Origin: CAYWVO01 sp964461835
GTDB lineage: Bacteria; Zixibacteria; MSB-5A5; WJJR01; JAJRUJ01
Direction of reading: 5' to 3'
NCBI GenBank assembly: GCA_964461835.1
Contig: CAYWVO010000002.1
Coordinates: 1 to 64,000 of the forward strand
Length of the DNA: 64,000 nt
Shown one piece after another: positions 41,138-51,370 of the stretch. The notes below the pieces were generated by a model. The model was not told the origin of the DNA. It did not search any database and saw nothing but the letters and a program-made list of their open reading frames with translations. Both the position numbers and the translations under genes were made by a program. Each line of letters opens with the position of its first letter. Within the stretch, counting starts at the first letter, position 1.

Positions 41138-42096
41138 TTTCGACATTCACATATCGTCCCGACCCCGGCCTTGAGCGGCATGAGGGCATCCTGGATTTTG
41201 CCGATCTGATGAGCCAGGAGGATACGGTCTTCTGGGTGGATATGCTCTCCCCGACCGACGAGGAGTCGTATGTCCTGACACATGATTTCAAGTTCCACCC
41301 GCTGGCGATTGAGGATGTCATTGCCGAGGTTCCCACCCCCAAAATCGATATTTTCCAGGATTACCTGTTACTGGTGTTCAAAATCGCAGATTTCGATGTG
41401 GCCACCGGGGTTAACACCAAGGAAGTAGATATCTTTCTTACCCGCAACGGGGTGGTGACCATTCATCGTGAGCCGGTAAGGCCCTTGGAAGCGGTGGCCA
41501 CGCGGTGCGAGCGCGATGAGCGCGTGCTTTCACGGGGGGCTGCCTTTACCTTTCACACAATAGTTGACTATCTTACTGATCATTTCAACACCACTATGGA
41601 AGGTCTGGAAGACGCGGTGGATGAGGTCGAAGATCAGGTATTTGATGAGCCTGAAGAACGGGTAATGAAGGATATCTTCAATCTGAAACGCGACCTGGCT
41701 GCGGTGAAACGGCTGGTAACTCCGCAGCGAGAAATCCTGAATCGGCTGTCGCGCGAACACTTCCGGCTCATCGATCCGGAGATGAATATATATTTCCGGG
41801 ATATTTTCGATCATTTCAACCGGGTCAATGACCTGGTCGATTCCTACCGGGATACTTTGACCTCGGCCCTGGAAGTATATTTTTCCACCGTTTCCTCCAA
41901 GACCAACGAGATTATTAAGATTCTGACAATCTTTTCGGCAATTATGCTTCCTTTGACTTTCATTGTGGGATTATATGGCATGAATTTGCAAATGCCGGAG
42001 TATGAATGGGAATATGGCTACCTGTTCGTGTGGGGGATAATTGTTGTGGTGCTGGTGGGGATGTTCTGGTTCATCAAGACTCGGAAGTGGTTGTGA
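41134..42096 (+). CDS. corA: CorA-type magnesium/cobalt transporter
   Basis: CorA is a pentameric Mg2+ channel with a large N-terminal cytosolic funnel. The 320 residues include the funnel core (HPLAIEDVIAEVPTPKID) and two C-terminal membrane helices; the first ends in LPLTFIVGLYGMNLQMPE, with the GMN signature that forms the pore mouth. The C-terminal tail FIKTRKWL is basic, as expected. A GGAAG about 5 bp upstream is the only direct ribosome site; a leader ORF overlaps the start. Confidence 0.95.
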   Translation: MISTFTYRPDPGLERHEGILDFADLMSQEDTVFWVDMLSPTDEESYVLTHDFKFHPLAIEDVIAEVPTPKIDIFQDYLLLVFKIADFDVATGVNTKEVDIFLTRNGVVTIHREPVRPLEAVATRCERDERVLSRGAAFTFHTIVDYLTDHFNTTMEGLEDAVDEVEDQVFDEPEERVMKDIFNLKRDLAAVKRLVTPQREILNRLSREHFRLIDPEMNIYFRDIFDHFNRVNDLVDSYRDTLTSALEVYFSTVSSKTNEIIKILTIFSAIMLPLTFIVGLYGMNLQMPEYEWEYGYLFVWGIIVVVLVGMFWFIKTRKWL

Positions 42097-42219
42097 GGCT
42101 GACCTTTTGACAACCCGCAATCCTCTCCGGTTGTACACTACCTGAAATAGAACACAATTTTTATCGGCCGACAGACGCGGAAACAGCACGTAACAGATAA
42201 CAGGCTTAACGGGAAATTA

Positions 42220-43578
42220 ATGCGAAATTCTTCACATATTATTTTGATTATTTTGCTATTGGTCGTTGGATTCTCGATTCCGGCAGCCGGGCAGGAATAC
42301 TTAACGCTGACACTTCAGGATGCGATCAGCCACGCGTTGAAGCACAATGAGGATTTTCTGATCGCGCAAACTGAGCAACGCAAGGCAGATGCGGAGGTGG
42401 CCCGCGCCCGCGCCGATGTTTTTCCCCAATTGCGGTTCCACGGTGATTACACGCGAAGTTTTGAAATACCGACCCAATTTGTGACCATTGGCAATAATGT
42501 CGAACGGTTCAAATTCGGGTTTGAGCATGGGGTGAATTGGGGATTCACCGCCACCCAGTCGCTCTTTAAGGGTGGCCGCATGTTCGCGGCCTGGTCCGCC
42601 GCCCGGTTATACGCCAAATATACGCGTCAGGTCCGTCGGCAGGCTTTGTTGGACCTGCAGTATACCGTGGCGCAAACTTACTATGATGCCTACCTGGCCG
42701 AGCAAGCCGTGACCGTTGCGCAACAATCGTTGACGTTGGCGGAGGAAACTCTCGATGTCGTGCAGAAAAAATATGAAGAGGGAGCGATTTCTGAGTATGA
42801 TTTGCTGCGCGCCGAGGTACAAGTTGCCAATATTAAACCAAAGGTCTTACAGGCAGAGAACAACCGCGACCTGGCTTACACTGCCTTGCGCAACATCCTC
42901 GGCATCGAGGGTGGGCGGCCGCTGGCGCTGCAATTGACGTATCCGGATTCGGCGGTCTGGGAGGACGACGAATTGTCTGCATTGATTGACCTTGCCGACA
43001 CTGCGCGGCCGGAGTTGATGCAAGCGGAACTGGAAGTGGAAATGCGTGAGCGGGCGGTCACGGTGGCACGATCCGAGCGATTGCCCAGCCTGGAATTGAG
43101 CGGCCGGTACAACGTGTCGGCCTACCGCGAAACCTTTGGCTTCGATAGCTGGCAGCGCACGCCGTCCTGGACCGCCACGCTTTCGCTAAGTATGCCCATT
43201 TTTGAGGGTTTTCGTATCAAATCCAATATCTCGAACGCACAAGCCGATCTGACACAGGCCGAACTCCGTCACCAGTCGATTTATAAACAACTGACACTGG
43301 AAATCGAGCAGGCACAAAACAATCTCCGTGAAGCGACCGAGCGACTGGCCTCCCAAGCCGAGACGGTGGACCAGGCCGAACGGGGATACGAAATTGCCGA
43401 GTTGCGCTACCGCGAGGGGATCGGCACGCAACTGGAAGTCACGGATGCGCGGCTGGCGTTGACCACCGCGCGTCTAAATCACAATACCGCGCTGCGGGAT
43501 GTGTTGGTCTCGCGCGCCGCATTGCGGCGAGCGGTCGGGCAACCGGTCCTGAACGAATTCTCGGAGCTGCCGGACTAA
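42220..43578 (+). CDS. tolC: TolC-family outer-membrane efflux protein
   Basis: The 452-residue protein has a signal peptide (IILIILLLVVGFSIPAAG) and two OEP repeats: LTLQDAISHALKHNED followed by long helices, and again from about residue 235 (ELMQAELEVEMRERAV, GYEIAELRYREGIGTQLEV). TolC proteins form the trimeric outer-membrane duct of efflux pumps. It is followed by the adaptor and RND genes on the same strand, giving a complete tripartite pump; substrates are unknown. Confidence 0.92.
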   Translation: MRNSSHIILIILLLVVGFSIPAAGQEYLTLTLQDAISHALKHNEDFLIAQTEQRKADAEVARARADVFPQLRFHGDYTRSFEIPTQFVTIGNNVERFKFGFEHGVNWGFTATQSLFKGGRMFAAWSAARLYAKYTRQVRRQALLDLQYTVAQTYYDAYLAEQAVTVAQQSLTLAEETLDVVQKKYEEGAISEYDLLRAEVQVANIKPKVLQAENNRDLAYTALRNILGIEGGRPLALQLTYPDSAVWEDDELSALIDLADTARPELMQAELEVEMRERAVTVARSERLPSLELSGRYNVSAYRETFGFDSWQRTPSWTATLSLSMPIFEGFRIKSNISNAQADLTQAELRHQSIYKQLTLEIEQAQNNLREATERLASQAETVDQAERGYEIAELRYREGIGTQLEVTDARLALTTARLNHNTALRDVLVSRAALRRAVGQPVLNEFSELPD

Positions 43579-43625
43579 GGCGTGACTACCGTGGGGATAA
43601 AATAGTAAACACACGAGGCCAGGAA

Positions 43626-44660
43626 ATGACCAAACGATATTGGGGAGTATTCATACTGTTGCTTGCCTGCTCTCTGGCGGCGCTTGCCGGCTGTGGCGGC
43701 CAGGAACAGGCGGCTGAGGGACGACGACCAGTACCGGTGACGGTAGTCCCGGCCGCTCCTGTTGATGTGGACTGGACGCGATCCTATAACGGCACGCTCG
43801 AAGGCATCCGGCAGGCCGAGCCGACGGCCAAGATTGCCGAGACGATCATCAAACGACGGGTCGCTAAAGGACAGCCCGTGAAAAAGGACCAGGTATTGTT
43901 GGAGTTCGACAAATACGGTCCCACCTCCCAGTATCGACAGGCCGAAGCAGCCTATGTCGAAGCCAAACGCAATTATGAAAAATACGCCAATTTGTATGAG
44001 GGTGGGGCTGTTTCCGAGCAGGAACGCGACTACTACCAGACTCAGTTTAAAATTGCGAAGGCCAACTACGAGTCGGCCCGCGACCAGGTGGAAGTTAAAT
44101 CTCCTATCACCGGCACGGTGACTGACTTGTATGTCAATGTCGGTGACCAACCATACATCGGACAGGTGCTGGCGGTAATTGCCGATACCGACACCATGCG
44201 TCTGCACTTGGACATCCCGTATTTTGATGCCCAATCTGTCGCTGAAGGAATGCTCGTTATTATTCCATCCCGCCTGGATACCACGATCACCGCAACGGGT
44301 TGGGTTGATGAGCTCTCTGAATCGGCGGACCCAGTGACCCGTATGGTGTCAATTGAGGTCCTGGTCGAAAATGATGAACGAATCTTGCGTCCCGGGATGT
44401 ATGTAACCGGCGAAATCCTCCTGCAGGAATATGAACACGTGCTCACAGTACCGGTCGAGGCACTGGTTAACCGGCAGGGTCAGGAAGGTGTGTTCGTGGA
44501 GGCAGATTCAACAGCACACTTCCGTCCCCTGACGTTGGGAACGACTGTCGGCGATATCGTGGTTGTAGCGGATGGGCTGGATATCGGGGACCGGGTGGTC
44601 GTATTCGGGCAACAGTCGTTGCTGGATGGTTCGCCGGTCACCGCACAAATCAAAGAGTAA
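43626..44660 (+). CDS. RND efflux periplasmic adaptor lipoprotein
   Basis: The 344-residue protein begins with a lipoprotein signal (LLLACSLAALAGCGGQ). The membrane fusion protein plan is visible: a beta-strand lipoyl half (GIRQAEPTAKIAETIIKR), a helical hairpin (about 100-140, EAAYVEAKRNYEKYANLY), the second lipoyl half (VKSPITGTVTDLYVNVGD) and a beta-barrel (EERILRPGMYVTGEILLQ-like). It links the inner-membrane pump to TolC. It is 47 bp after tolC and 10 bp before the RND gene. Confidence 0.9.
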   Translation: MTKRYWGVFILLLACSLAALAGCGGQEQAAEGRRPVPVTVVPAAPVDVDWTRSYNGTLEGIRQAEPTAKIAETIIKRRVAKGQPVKKDQVLLEFDKYGPTSQYRQAEAAYVEAKRNYEKYANLYEGGAVSEQERDYYQTQFKIAKANYESARDQVEVKSPITGTVTDLYVNVGDQPYIGQVLAVIADTDTMRLHLDIPYFDAQSVAEGMLVIIPSRLDTTITATGWVDELSESADPVTRMVSIEVLVENDERILRPGMYVTGEILLQEYEHVLTVPVEALVNRQGQEGVFVEADSTAHFRPLTLGTTVGDIVVVADGLDIGDRVVVFGQQSLLDGSPVTAQIKE

Positions 44661-44670
44661 CGGGCATCTC

Positions 44671-47600
44671 ATGTTTTTAGCGGATACATCGATCAAACGA
44701 CCGGTCTTCACGACGATGGTCATTGTGGCGTTTATGATCCTCGGCGTGTACGCCTATGTCAATATGCCGGTCGATTTATTCCCCGACATTGAATTTCCTT
44801 TCGTCGTCATTTCCACGATCTACCCCGGCGCCGGGCCGGAGACGGTCGAGTCGGAAGTCACCATTCCGATTGAGGAGGCGGTCAATACCATCTCGTCGAT
44901 CGAACACCTCTCGAGTACTTCATACGAGGGCTACTCCCAGATTTTGATGCAGTTCGAGTTTGATGTTGATGCGATGGATAAATCCAATGAGGTCCGGGAA
45001 AAAATAAGCACGATCCGTGCCTCCCTGCCCGATGGGATCGAAGAACCGGTTGTCCGGCAATATGATCCCGAATCGATGCCCATTATGTCGTTGACCATTT
45101 CGGCGCCGCGGTCGCTGAAAGAGATAACGACCGTTGCTGAAGACATTATCATTAAACGGCTGGAGGCAATCAATGGTGTTGGGGCGGTCGACCTTGTCGG
45201 CGGCGCCGAACGCGAAATCCAGATTGTTCTCGATCGGGAGCGCATGGAAGGGTTTTCGGTCTCGATTCAGCAGGTTGTCGGTTCGATTCAGGCGGCAAAT
45301 TTGGAGATTCCCGGCGGCCGTCTGGAACGCGGCCAATCGGAATGGACAATTCGTACTCTGGGAAAGATACAAGACTGGAAACAGTTCGGCGACCTGATCA
45401 TCGCGCGCCGGAACGGCCGGCCGGTCCAGGTCCGTGATATTGGCAAGGTGATCGATGGCATCAAGGAACGGCGGTCGCTGGCGTTCTACGATGGTAACGA
45501 GGCAGTTGCGTTGGATGTTATCCGTCAGGTTGGCGCCAATACCGTTGAAGTGGCCGAAGGCATCAAGCACGAACTCGAGGCTCTCCGTCAGGATCTGCCC
45601 GCCGATTTTGAGATTGGCATAGCCACCGACAACTCAACCTTTATTGAAGAAGCGGTCGCCGATGTCATTATGAATATTGAAATTGGCGGCACGCTGGCGG
45701 TGCTTGTCATCTTTTTGTTCCTAGCATCCTGGCGCACCACGTTGATTTCCGGCTTGGCGATTCCGACGTCGATCATCTCGACGTTCTTTGGCATGTACTT
45801 ACTGGGGTTTACCACCAACTTTATGAGCCTGCTGGGGCTCTCGATCGCCGTGGGGTTGTTAATTGACGATGGCATTGTCGTCGTGGAAAATATTTACCGG
45901 CATTTTGCCATGGGGGAACCGGCCAAAGTGGCCGCCTCGCGGGCGACCGACGAAATCGGCATGGCGGTGACGGCGACGACGCTTTCCATTATCGTGGTTT
46001 TCGTCCCCATCGGTTTCATGGGCAGTATCGTCGGGCAGTATTTTCAGCAGTTCGCCATCACCGTTGCCATCTCGATTGCCTTCAGTCTATTTGTTGCTTT
46101 CACGCTGACCCCCATGCTGTTCTCGGTGTTAGCGCGCAAGGCCAAGCCCGCCGATTTCACCCATGAACAGGAGAATGGCGGCAAAAAGAAACAAGGATTC
46201 TTTATCGGGTTTTCCCGCCGTTTTGATGCCGGATATGATCGTCTGGCGGCCGGCTATCGGGGTCTGTTGGCTTGGTCTCTGCGCCATCGGTTCCTGACAA
46301 TTGGCTTGGCTACCGTCGGTTTTATCGGCAGCTTGATTCTCGGCAGTTTCACCGGTGTTGAATTCATGCCCTTGACCGATCAGGCGGAAATTTCCCTGGC
46401 ATTCGAAGCGCCGCCGGGAACATCGCTGGAAAAAAGCTACGAAGAGGCAAAAAAACTTGAAGATCTCATGTGGACCTATGACGAGGTCCAGCACATCTAC
46501 ATGACAATTGGCTCCGGGCAGAAGGATGTTTCCGAAGGCAGCCTGGTGATGAAATTAACGCCGCGCGACGAGCGTGAGCGGGACGTGTTTACCATCATCG
46601 ACGATATGCGCGAGAAGCTGGAAAACTTCCCCGGATTATATACCTCCTTGACCAGCCAGGCCAGTGAAGGGGAAGGCCGGGCGCAGGTGCAAATGTCCGT
46701 GACCGGCCCTGATTTGACCACCCTCGCCAGCCTGGCTGAGCAAGTTGAGGATTCAATTCGTGCCATACCGAGTGCCGTGGACGTGAAAAATTCCATGGAG
46801 GGCGGTCGGCCGGAAATTCAACTGGAAATAGATCGGCCCCAGGCCTCCGATCTGGGAATTAATGTCTTCAGCCTGGCCTCCACGCTGCAGTATCTGGTCG
46901 ACGGTGAAGACATTACCACCTATAAAGAGGGGGATGATGAGTACGATGTAACAGTCCGTTTGCGTGAAATGGACCGTTCCGACCCGTGGGATATTGCCAC
47001 CATTCATATTGAAAGTAATAAGGAGGTCCCGGGTCGTGATCACTTTTTCGTGCCGTTCAATCAGGTCGCCCAACTGACCGAAGCCGAAGGGCCGGTGGAA
47101 ATCAATCGTTACGATCGTCAGCGGCAGATATTGATCTCGGCGAATACTGCGGGCGAATTTGCCGGTGATGTACGTACCGCCACTGCGGAAAAAGTGGCCA
47201 AAATCCCCACGCCGCCGGGATATTCAATCGGGCCAATCGGGATTGCGGAATGGCAGGAAGAGTCGTTTAACCGCATCTTCATCGCCCTGATGGCCTCTGT
47301 TGTCTTCATTTATATGGTGTTGGCATCGCAATATGAGAGCTTCATCGACCCGTTTTCCATTATGATCTCGCTGCCGCTGGCGCTGGTTGGGGCGATGGTG
47401 GGGCTGTTTCTCGGTGGATCAAGCCTTTCGCTGGTATCCATGATCGGAGTCGTACTGTTGATGGGCTTGGTAACGAAAAATGCAATTCTACTTATCGATT
47501 TCGTCAAGCAGGCTCGTCATCGCGGTGACGACCGCACCACCGCGATTCTCAAAGCCGGGCCGATCAGGCTGCGGCCCATTCTGATGACCGCCTCGGCGAC

Positions 47601-47838
47601 CATTCTCGGGCTGACGCCGCTGGCGCTGGGTCTGGGGGAGGGAGCGGAGTTGCGCAAACCGATGGCGCACGCGGTCATCGGTGGCATGATTTCTTCAACA
47701 CTACTCACACTTGTGGTGGTTCCTGTCGTATATACCCTAATTGAGGATTTCTTCGGTTTCTTCGGCAAAGTGTTTGGTTTGAAGAAGAAGAAATCCGAAA
47801 CGTCGGCGGACGAATTGAAGCCGCCGCGCGATACGTAG
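44671..47838 (+). CDS. RND-family multidrug/organic efflux transporter
   Basis: The 1055-residue protein starts MFLADTSIKRPVFTTMVIVA, the usual first helix, and has twelve predicted membrane segments in two halves each preceded by a periplasmic porter region. The helix-4 proton-relay region (SLLGLSIAVGLLIDDGIVVVEN) carries the conserved acidic pair. The final block MIGVVLLMGLVTKNAILLIDF is typical of the hydrophobe/amphiphile RND class. It is the inner-membrane motor of the preceding TolC and adaptor. bshC follows after 19 bp and may be on the same transcript. Confidence 0.95.
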   Translation: MFLADTSIKRPVFTTMVIVAFMILGVYAYVNMPVDLFPDIEFPFVVISTIYPGAGPETVESEVTIPIEEAVNTISSIEHLSSTSYEGYSQILMQFEFDVDAMDKSNEVREKISTIRASLPDGIEEPVVRQYDPESMPIMSLTISAPRSLKEITTVAEDIIIKRLEAINGVGAVDLVGGAEREIQIVLDRERMEGFSVSIQQVVGSIQAANLEIPGGRLERGQSEWTIRTLGKIQDWKQFGDLIIARRNGRPVQVRDIGKVIDGIKERRSLAFYDGNEAVALDVIRQVGANTVEVAEGIKHELEALRQDLPADFEIGIATDNSTFIEEAVADVIMNIEIGGTLAVLVIFLFLASWRTTLISGLAIPTSIISTFFGMYLLGFTTNFMSLLGLSIAVGLLIDDGIVVVENIYRHFAMGEPAKVAASRATDEIGMAVTATTLSIIVVFVPIGFMGSIVGQYFQQFAITVAISIAFSLFVAFTLTPMLFSVLARKAKPADFTHEQENGGKKKQGFFIGFSRRFDAGYDRLAAGYRGLLAWSLRHRFLTIGLATVGFIGSLILGSFTGVEFMPLTDQAEISLAFEAPPGTSLEKSYEEAKKLEDLMWTYDEVQHIYMTIGSGQKDVSEGSLVMKLTPRDERERDVFTIIDDMREKLENFPGLYTSLTSQASEGEGRAQVQMSVTGPDLTTLASLAEQVEDSIRAIPSAVDVKNSMEGGRPEIQLEIDRPQASDLGINVFSLASTLQYLVDGEDITTYKEGDDEYDVTVRLREMDRSDPWDIATIHIESNKEVPGRDHFFVPFNQVAQLTEAEGPVEINRYDRQRQILISANTAGEFAGDVRTATAEKVAKIPTPPGYSIGPIGIAEWQEESFNRIFIALMASVVFIYMVLASQYESFIDPFSIMISLPLALVGAMVGLFLGGSSLSLVSMIGVVLLMGLVTKNAILLIDFVKQARHRGDDRTTAILKAGPIRLRPILMTASATILGLTPLALGLGEGAELRKPMAHAVIGGMISSTLLTLVVVPVVYTLIEDFFGFFGKVFGLKKKKSETSADELKPPRDT

Positions 47839-47857
47839 GCCGGGATACGATAGAGAG

Positions 47858-49486
47858 ATGAATCAGACAATTCGCTATGACCGGCTCCCCGGCGGGAGCC
47901 GTCTCTTTTTGGACTATCTCTACGACCCACATCATATCTGCGGCTTTTTCGCCTGGCCGTACCGGCGTCAGGTGGAGTTTGAGTCGTGTGCCCGGCAACT
48001 CGACGATCGGGATTTCGATCGGAATGCCCTGGCTGACATGCTCCTGGATCAGCACCGAAAGTATGGAACCGACGATACTGCCGGCGGCAACATCGAACGG
48101 CTGCGGCAGACTGATTCGCTGACGGTATTCACGGGGCAGCAAGTGGGATTATTTGGTGGACCGCTCTACGCAATTTACAAGACAATGGGTGCAATCCTCC
48201 AGGCTCGGCGGATTGCGGAAATGCTGAATCGTCCGGTGATTCCGGTTTTCTGGATGGCGTCCGACGATCATGATTTTGCCGAAGTGCGCTGGACGGCGTT
48301 CCCCGGGCCCGATAACAAAATCCGTCGTTTAGAATATGAACCGGCGTCAGAGCCGGAACGAATACCCATCAGCCAGGTAGCCCTGGATGACCGAATCAGC
48401 GAGGTGCACGAAGCTCGGCGCGATGTGCGCCTGGAAACTGAATTTTCTGCTGAAATCGACGGCGTTCTCGAGGAGGCCTACCGCCCCGGTGTGACTATGA
48501 CCGAAGCGTTCGCCAACTGGATGGCGTGGGTTACCCGTGGAACGGGACTGGTCTTGTTTTCACCGTCCTGTGTCGAGGCTAAGCGGCAGGCGGTGGATCT
48601 CTTTACGCAGGAAATTCAAAACCCGAAATCTTCGGCAGATCGGCTCGAGTGGTGTAATTTGCGCATTCAGGAATCCGGCTATCGTCTCCAGGTCTCGCAT
48701 CCGAAGCCCAACACGCATTTGTTTCATGCCAATGGTCAACGAAACGCCCTCCAGGTCCAAGGGGATGGACAGCTTACCGATGGTATCGACGACGGTGACA
48801 AAAATTCCTGGGCGGAGCGGTTGCAAGAGCACCCGGAGCGATTCTCTCCCGGCGTGCTGTTTCGGCCGGTGATGCAGAACTACTTGTTTCCGGCGGTTGC
48901 GTATGTTGCGGGTCCGTCGGAAATTTCCTACTGGGCGCAGGCGCGAGCGTTATTTGAAGTGTTTGACGTGGTGCAGCCGATTGTCCTCTCCCGCCCGTTC
49001 GTCACGTTGCTGGAACGCAAAATCCGCAAAGCCGTCGAAAAACTCGAATTAAGCGTCCCCGATGTCCTCACCGACCGGGAGCAGGTGGTCAACGAGGTCG
49101 CCCAGCGGACATTCCCGCCTGATTTGCACAAGAAATTTGGTGAGACCGTCGAGTGCTTCACCGACCACATTGACAAACTCAACGAGGCGGTCACCTCATT
49201 CGAACCGACCCTGAAAAAATCATTCGAACAAGGCGCTGGGAGAATCCGCGGAGAATTGACCAATCTGGAAAAAAAGGCGTTTCAGGCACATAAACGGCGA
49301 AATGAAATCATCCGTGATCAGGTGTATAAAGTCTCCGCTCATTTGTATCCGGAGAACACACTCCAGGAACGGGTCTTTGGTTTACCCTATTATCTCAATA
49401 AGTACGGTCCCGATCTTATCGCGTATGTGTTGGACCGTATTGCCATTGACACCCAGGACCACCAAATCATCGACCTCAGCTTATAA
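47858..49486 (+). CDS. bshC: Bacillithiol biosynthesis cysteine-adding enzyme
   Basis: BshC is thought to add cysteine to GlcN-malate, the last step of bacillithiol synthesis. The 542-residue protein has the family signature TVFTGQQVGLFGGPLYAIYK and a deacetylase/ligase-like alpha/beta core, followed by a coiled-coil arm (LEKKAFQAHKRRNEI). FPVFWMASDDHDFAEV-type segment is present as PVFWMASDDHDFAEV. It is 6 bp upstream of bshA, giving a bshC-bshA-bshB operon. Confidence 0.92.
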   Translation: MNQTIRYDRLPGGSRLFLDYLYDPHHICGFFAWPYRRQVEFESCARQLDDRDFDRNALADMLLDQHRKYGTDDTAGGNIERLRQTDSLTVFTGQQVGLFGGPLYAIYKTMGAILQARRIAEMLNRPVIPVFWMASDDHDFAEVRWTAFPGPDNKIRRLEYEPASEPERIPISQVALDDRISEVHEARRDVRLETEFSAEIDGVLEEAYRPGVTMTEAFANWMAWVTRGTGLVLFSPSCVEAKRQAVDLFTQEIQNPKSSADRLEWCNLRIQESGYRLQVSHPKPNTHLFHANGQRNALQVQGDGQLTDGIDDGDKNSWAERLQEHPERFSPGVLFRPVMQNYLFPAVAYVAGPSEISYWAQARALFEVFDVVQPIVLSRPFVTLLERKIRKAVEKLELSVPDVLTDREQVVNEVAQRTFPPDLHKKFGETVECFTDHIDKLNEAVTSFEPTLKKSFEQGAGRIRGELTNLEKKAFQAHKRRNEIIRDQVYKVSAHLYPENTLQERVFGLPYYLNKYGPDLIAYVLDRIAIDTQDHQIIDLSL

Positions 49487-49492
49487 CGACCC

Positions 49493-50602
49493 ATGAAAAT
49501 CGGCATAACCTGTCATCCTGTCCCGGGCGGTTCCGGGGTCTTGGCCACCGAGTTGGGACACCAGTTGGCGAAACGGGGCCACGAGGTACATTTTATCAGC
49601 CATGCGCTGCCATACCGGATGGATGAATTCGCCCCCAATGTGTTCTACCATGAGGTCGAAGTTTCCACGTACCCGCTGTTCGAGTATCCACCGTACACGC
49701 TGGCGTTGGCCTCGCGGATGGCGGAAGTTTCGCGGCATGTAGGCTTGGATGTGCTGCACGTGCATTATGCCATACCGTTTGCCATCGGTGGTCACCTCGC
49801 CCAGGGGATTTTGGGAGACGCTGCTCCGAAATTAGTCACCACACTCCACGGCACCGACATCACCCTGGTTGGTTTGGATAAATCGTTTTTTGAAATTACG
49901 AAGTATTCAATCAGTGTTTCGGATCGGGTGACTGCCGTCTCATCGTATCTCGCGGCTAAAACGAAAGCAGAATTTGGGATTGAACGCGAAATTGACGTTA
50001 TCTACAATTTTGTCGATACCGAACGGTTCCAGCCGCGCCCGGCTCACTCCTGCCGTTCGACCTACGCCCCCAACGGAGAGAAAATCGTTATGCATCTCTC
50101 CAATTTCCGTCCGGTGAAAAACGTGACCGGGGTGATTCACATGTTTTATCAGTTGACCTTGAAAATGCCGGCGGTGTTGCTATTGGTGGGGGACGGGCCG
50201 GAAAGTGGTTCGGCGATGGCCCTGGCCCGCAAACTGGGAATTGGTGACCGGGTCCACTTCCTGGGGAACCAGCAGCGAGTTGAAAATATTTTTTCCTGCG
50301 CTGATGCATTCTTGTTACCGTCGCATTATGAGAGCTTCGGTCTGGCGGCACTGGAGGCCATGGCCTGCGGGGTGCCGGTGGTCGCCTCCGACGTGGGTGG
50401 GGTCAGTGAGGTGATTACCGACGGTGTGACCGGGTACCTGGTGCGGCCGGAGGATTACGAACTGGGAGGGGAGCGATTGGCACAACTCCTGACGGACAAT
50501 GAGATACACGACACACTTAAACAAGCGGGCTTGGCTATTGCCCGCGAAAAATTCGACACCCAGAGAATAATCGACCAGTACGAAGCACTGTACAAAGAGT
50601 GA
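49493..50602 (+). CDS. bshA: N-acetyl-alpha-D-glucosaminyl L-malate synthase
   Basis: BshA is a GT-B (GT4) glycosyltransferase joining UDP-GlcNAc to L-malate, the first step of bacillithiol synthesis. The 369 residues begin MKIGITCHPVPGGSGVLATEL, with the glycine-rich acceptor loop, and contain HVHYAIPFAIG, TLHGTDITLVG and ESFGLAALEAMACGVP, the nucleotide-sugar E-x7-E region. The GlcNAc-malate specificity is supported by the bsh neighbours. Its stop overlaps the following GTG by 2 bp. Confidence 0.95.
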   Translation: MKIGITCHPVPGGSGVLATELGHQLAKRGHEVHFISHALPYRMDEFAPNVFYHEVEVSTYPLFEYPPYTLALASRMAEVSRHVGLDVLHVHYAIPFAIGGHLAQGILGDAAPKLVTTLHGTDITLVGLDKSFFEITKYSISVSDRVTAVSSYLAAKTKAEFGIEREIDVIYNFVDTERFQPRPAHSCRSTYAPNGEKIVMHLSNFRPVKNVTGVIHMFYQLTLKMPAVLLLVGDGPESGSAMALARKLGIGDRVHFLGNQQRVENIFSCADAFLLPSHYESFGLAALEAMACGVPVVASDVGGVSEVITDGVTGYLVRPEDYELGGERLAQLLTDNEIHDTLKQAGLAIAREKFDTQRIIDQYEALYKE

Positions 50603-50604
50603 GT

Positions 50605-51321
50605 ATGGCACAGGAACTTGACGCCCTGTTCATCGCAGCGCACCGGGATGATACCGAAATTGTCTGCGGTGGCACGGTTATTAAATTGGTCGATTTGGGG
50701 TATCAGGTCGGCCTGTTGGAATTAACCGCCGGGGAGATGGGCACCCGGGGGACCGCGTCCGATCGGGATGCCGAAGCCGCCGAGGCCGCACGGATTATGG
50801 GAGTCACAGTGCGAGAGAATTTGGAATTGCCGGATGCCGGTCTGCGCAATATTCCGGAATTCCAAAAACCGATTGTCGAGGTCATTCGCACCTATCGCCC
50901 ACAAACGGTTTTCCTGCCGTTTTGGAAACAACGCCACCCGGACCATCGGGAAACGGGCAATTTGGGATACGATGCGTGCTATCTGGCCGGGCTGCAAAAA
51001 TATGACGCACCGGGAGAACCACATCGGCCGAGGAAAATAGTCTATACGTCCAACCTGCGCGATGTCCGTCACTCATTTGTGGTCGATATCACCGATCAGT
51101 TTGAGCGAAAAATGAAGGCAGTCGCGGCATATAAGTCACAGTTCCAGAGCAAGGAAGGCGCACGAGAGATTTTTAATCCCGGAGTGGATATTTTCGAATT
51201 CATGGAAATTCACGCCCGCAGCCTGGGACAATCAATTCAGGTCAAATACGCCGAAGGATTCACGGTCAAGGATTACCTCATTGTCGATGATCCTCTGAAA
51301 CTTGCCGGGCAGTCGATTTAG
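50605..51321 (+). CDS. bshB1: Bacillithiol biosynthesis deacetylase BshB1
   Basis: A zinc LmbE-like deacetylase that removes acetyl from GlcNAc-malate. The 238-residue protein has the metal motif as AAHRDDTEIVCGG, where the usual AHPDD reads AHRDD, and HPDHRETGNLG supplying the third ligand. LELTAGEMGTRGT is typical for the BshB1 group. I prefer ATG 50605, though GTG 50599 overlaps the bshA stop. It completes the bacillithiol set and precedes selC. Confidence 0.9.
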   Translation: MAQELDALFIAAHRDDTEIVCGGTVIKLVDLGYQVGLLELTAGEMGTRGTASDRDAEAAEAARIMGVTVRENLELPDAGLRNIPEFQKPIVEVIRTYRPQTVFLPFWKQRHPDHRETGNLGYDACYLAGLQKYDAPGEPHRPRKIVYTSNLRDVRHSFVVDITDQFERKMKAVAAYKSQFQSKEGAREIFNPGVDIFEFMEIHARSLGQSIQVKYAEGFTVKDYLIVDDPLKLAGQSI

Positions 51322-51335
51322 CGGGGGGCAGACCA

Positions 51336-51364
51336 TTGAGTTTTGGGGGCGGGTTGTCTATACT
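51336..51364 (+). promoter_or_regulatory. Sigma70-type promoter of selC
   Basis: TTGAGT at 51336-51341, a 17-bp spacer and TATACT at 51359-51364 lie immediately before the mature 5' end of the tRNA at 51371. Both boxes are close to consensus. This supports independent transcription of the tRNA. Confidence 0.75.
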
Positions 51365-51370
51365 TGTTGA

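Noticed and set aside
42107..42139. Promoter for the tolC operon based on TTGACA
   Set aside because: No acceptable -10 box lies at 16-18 bp; the nearest candidates are poor or badly spaced.
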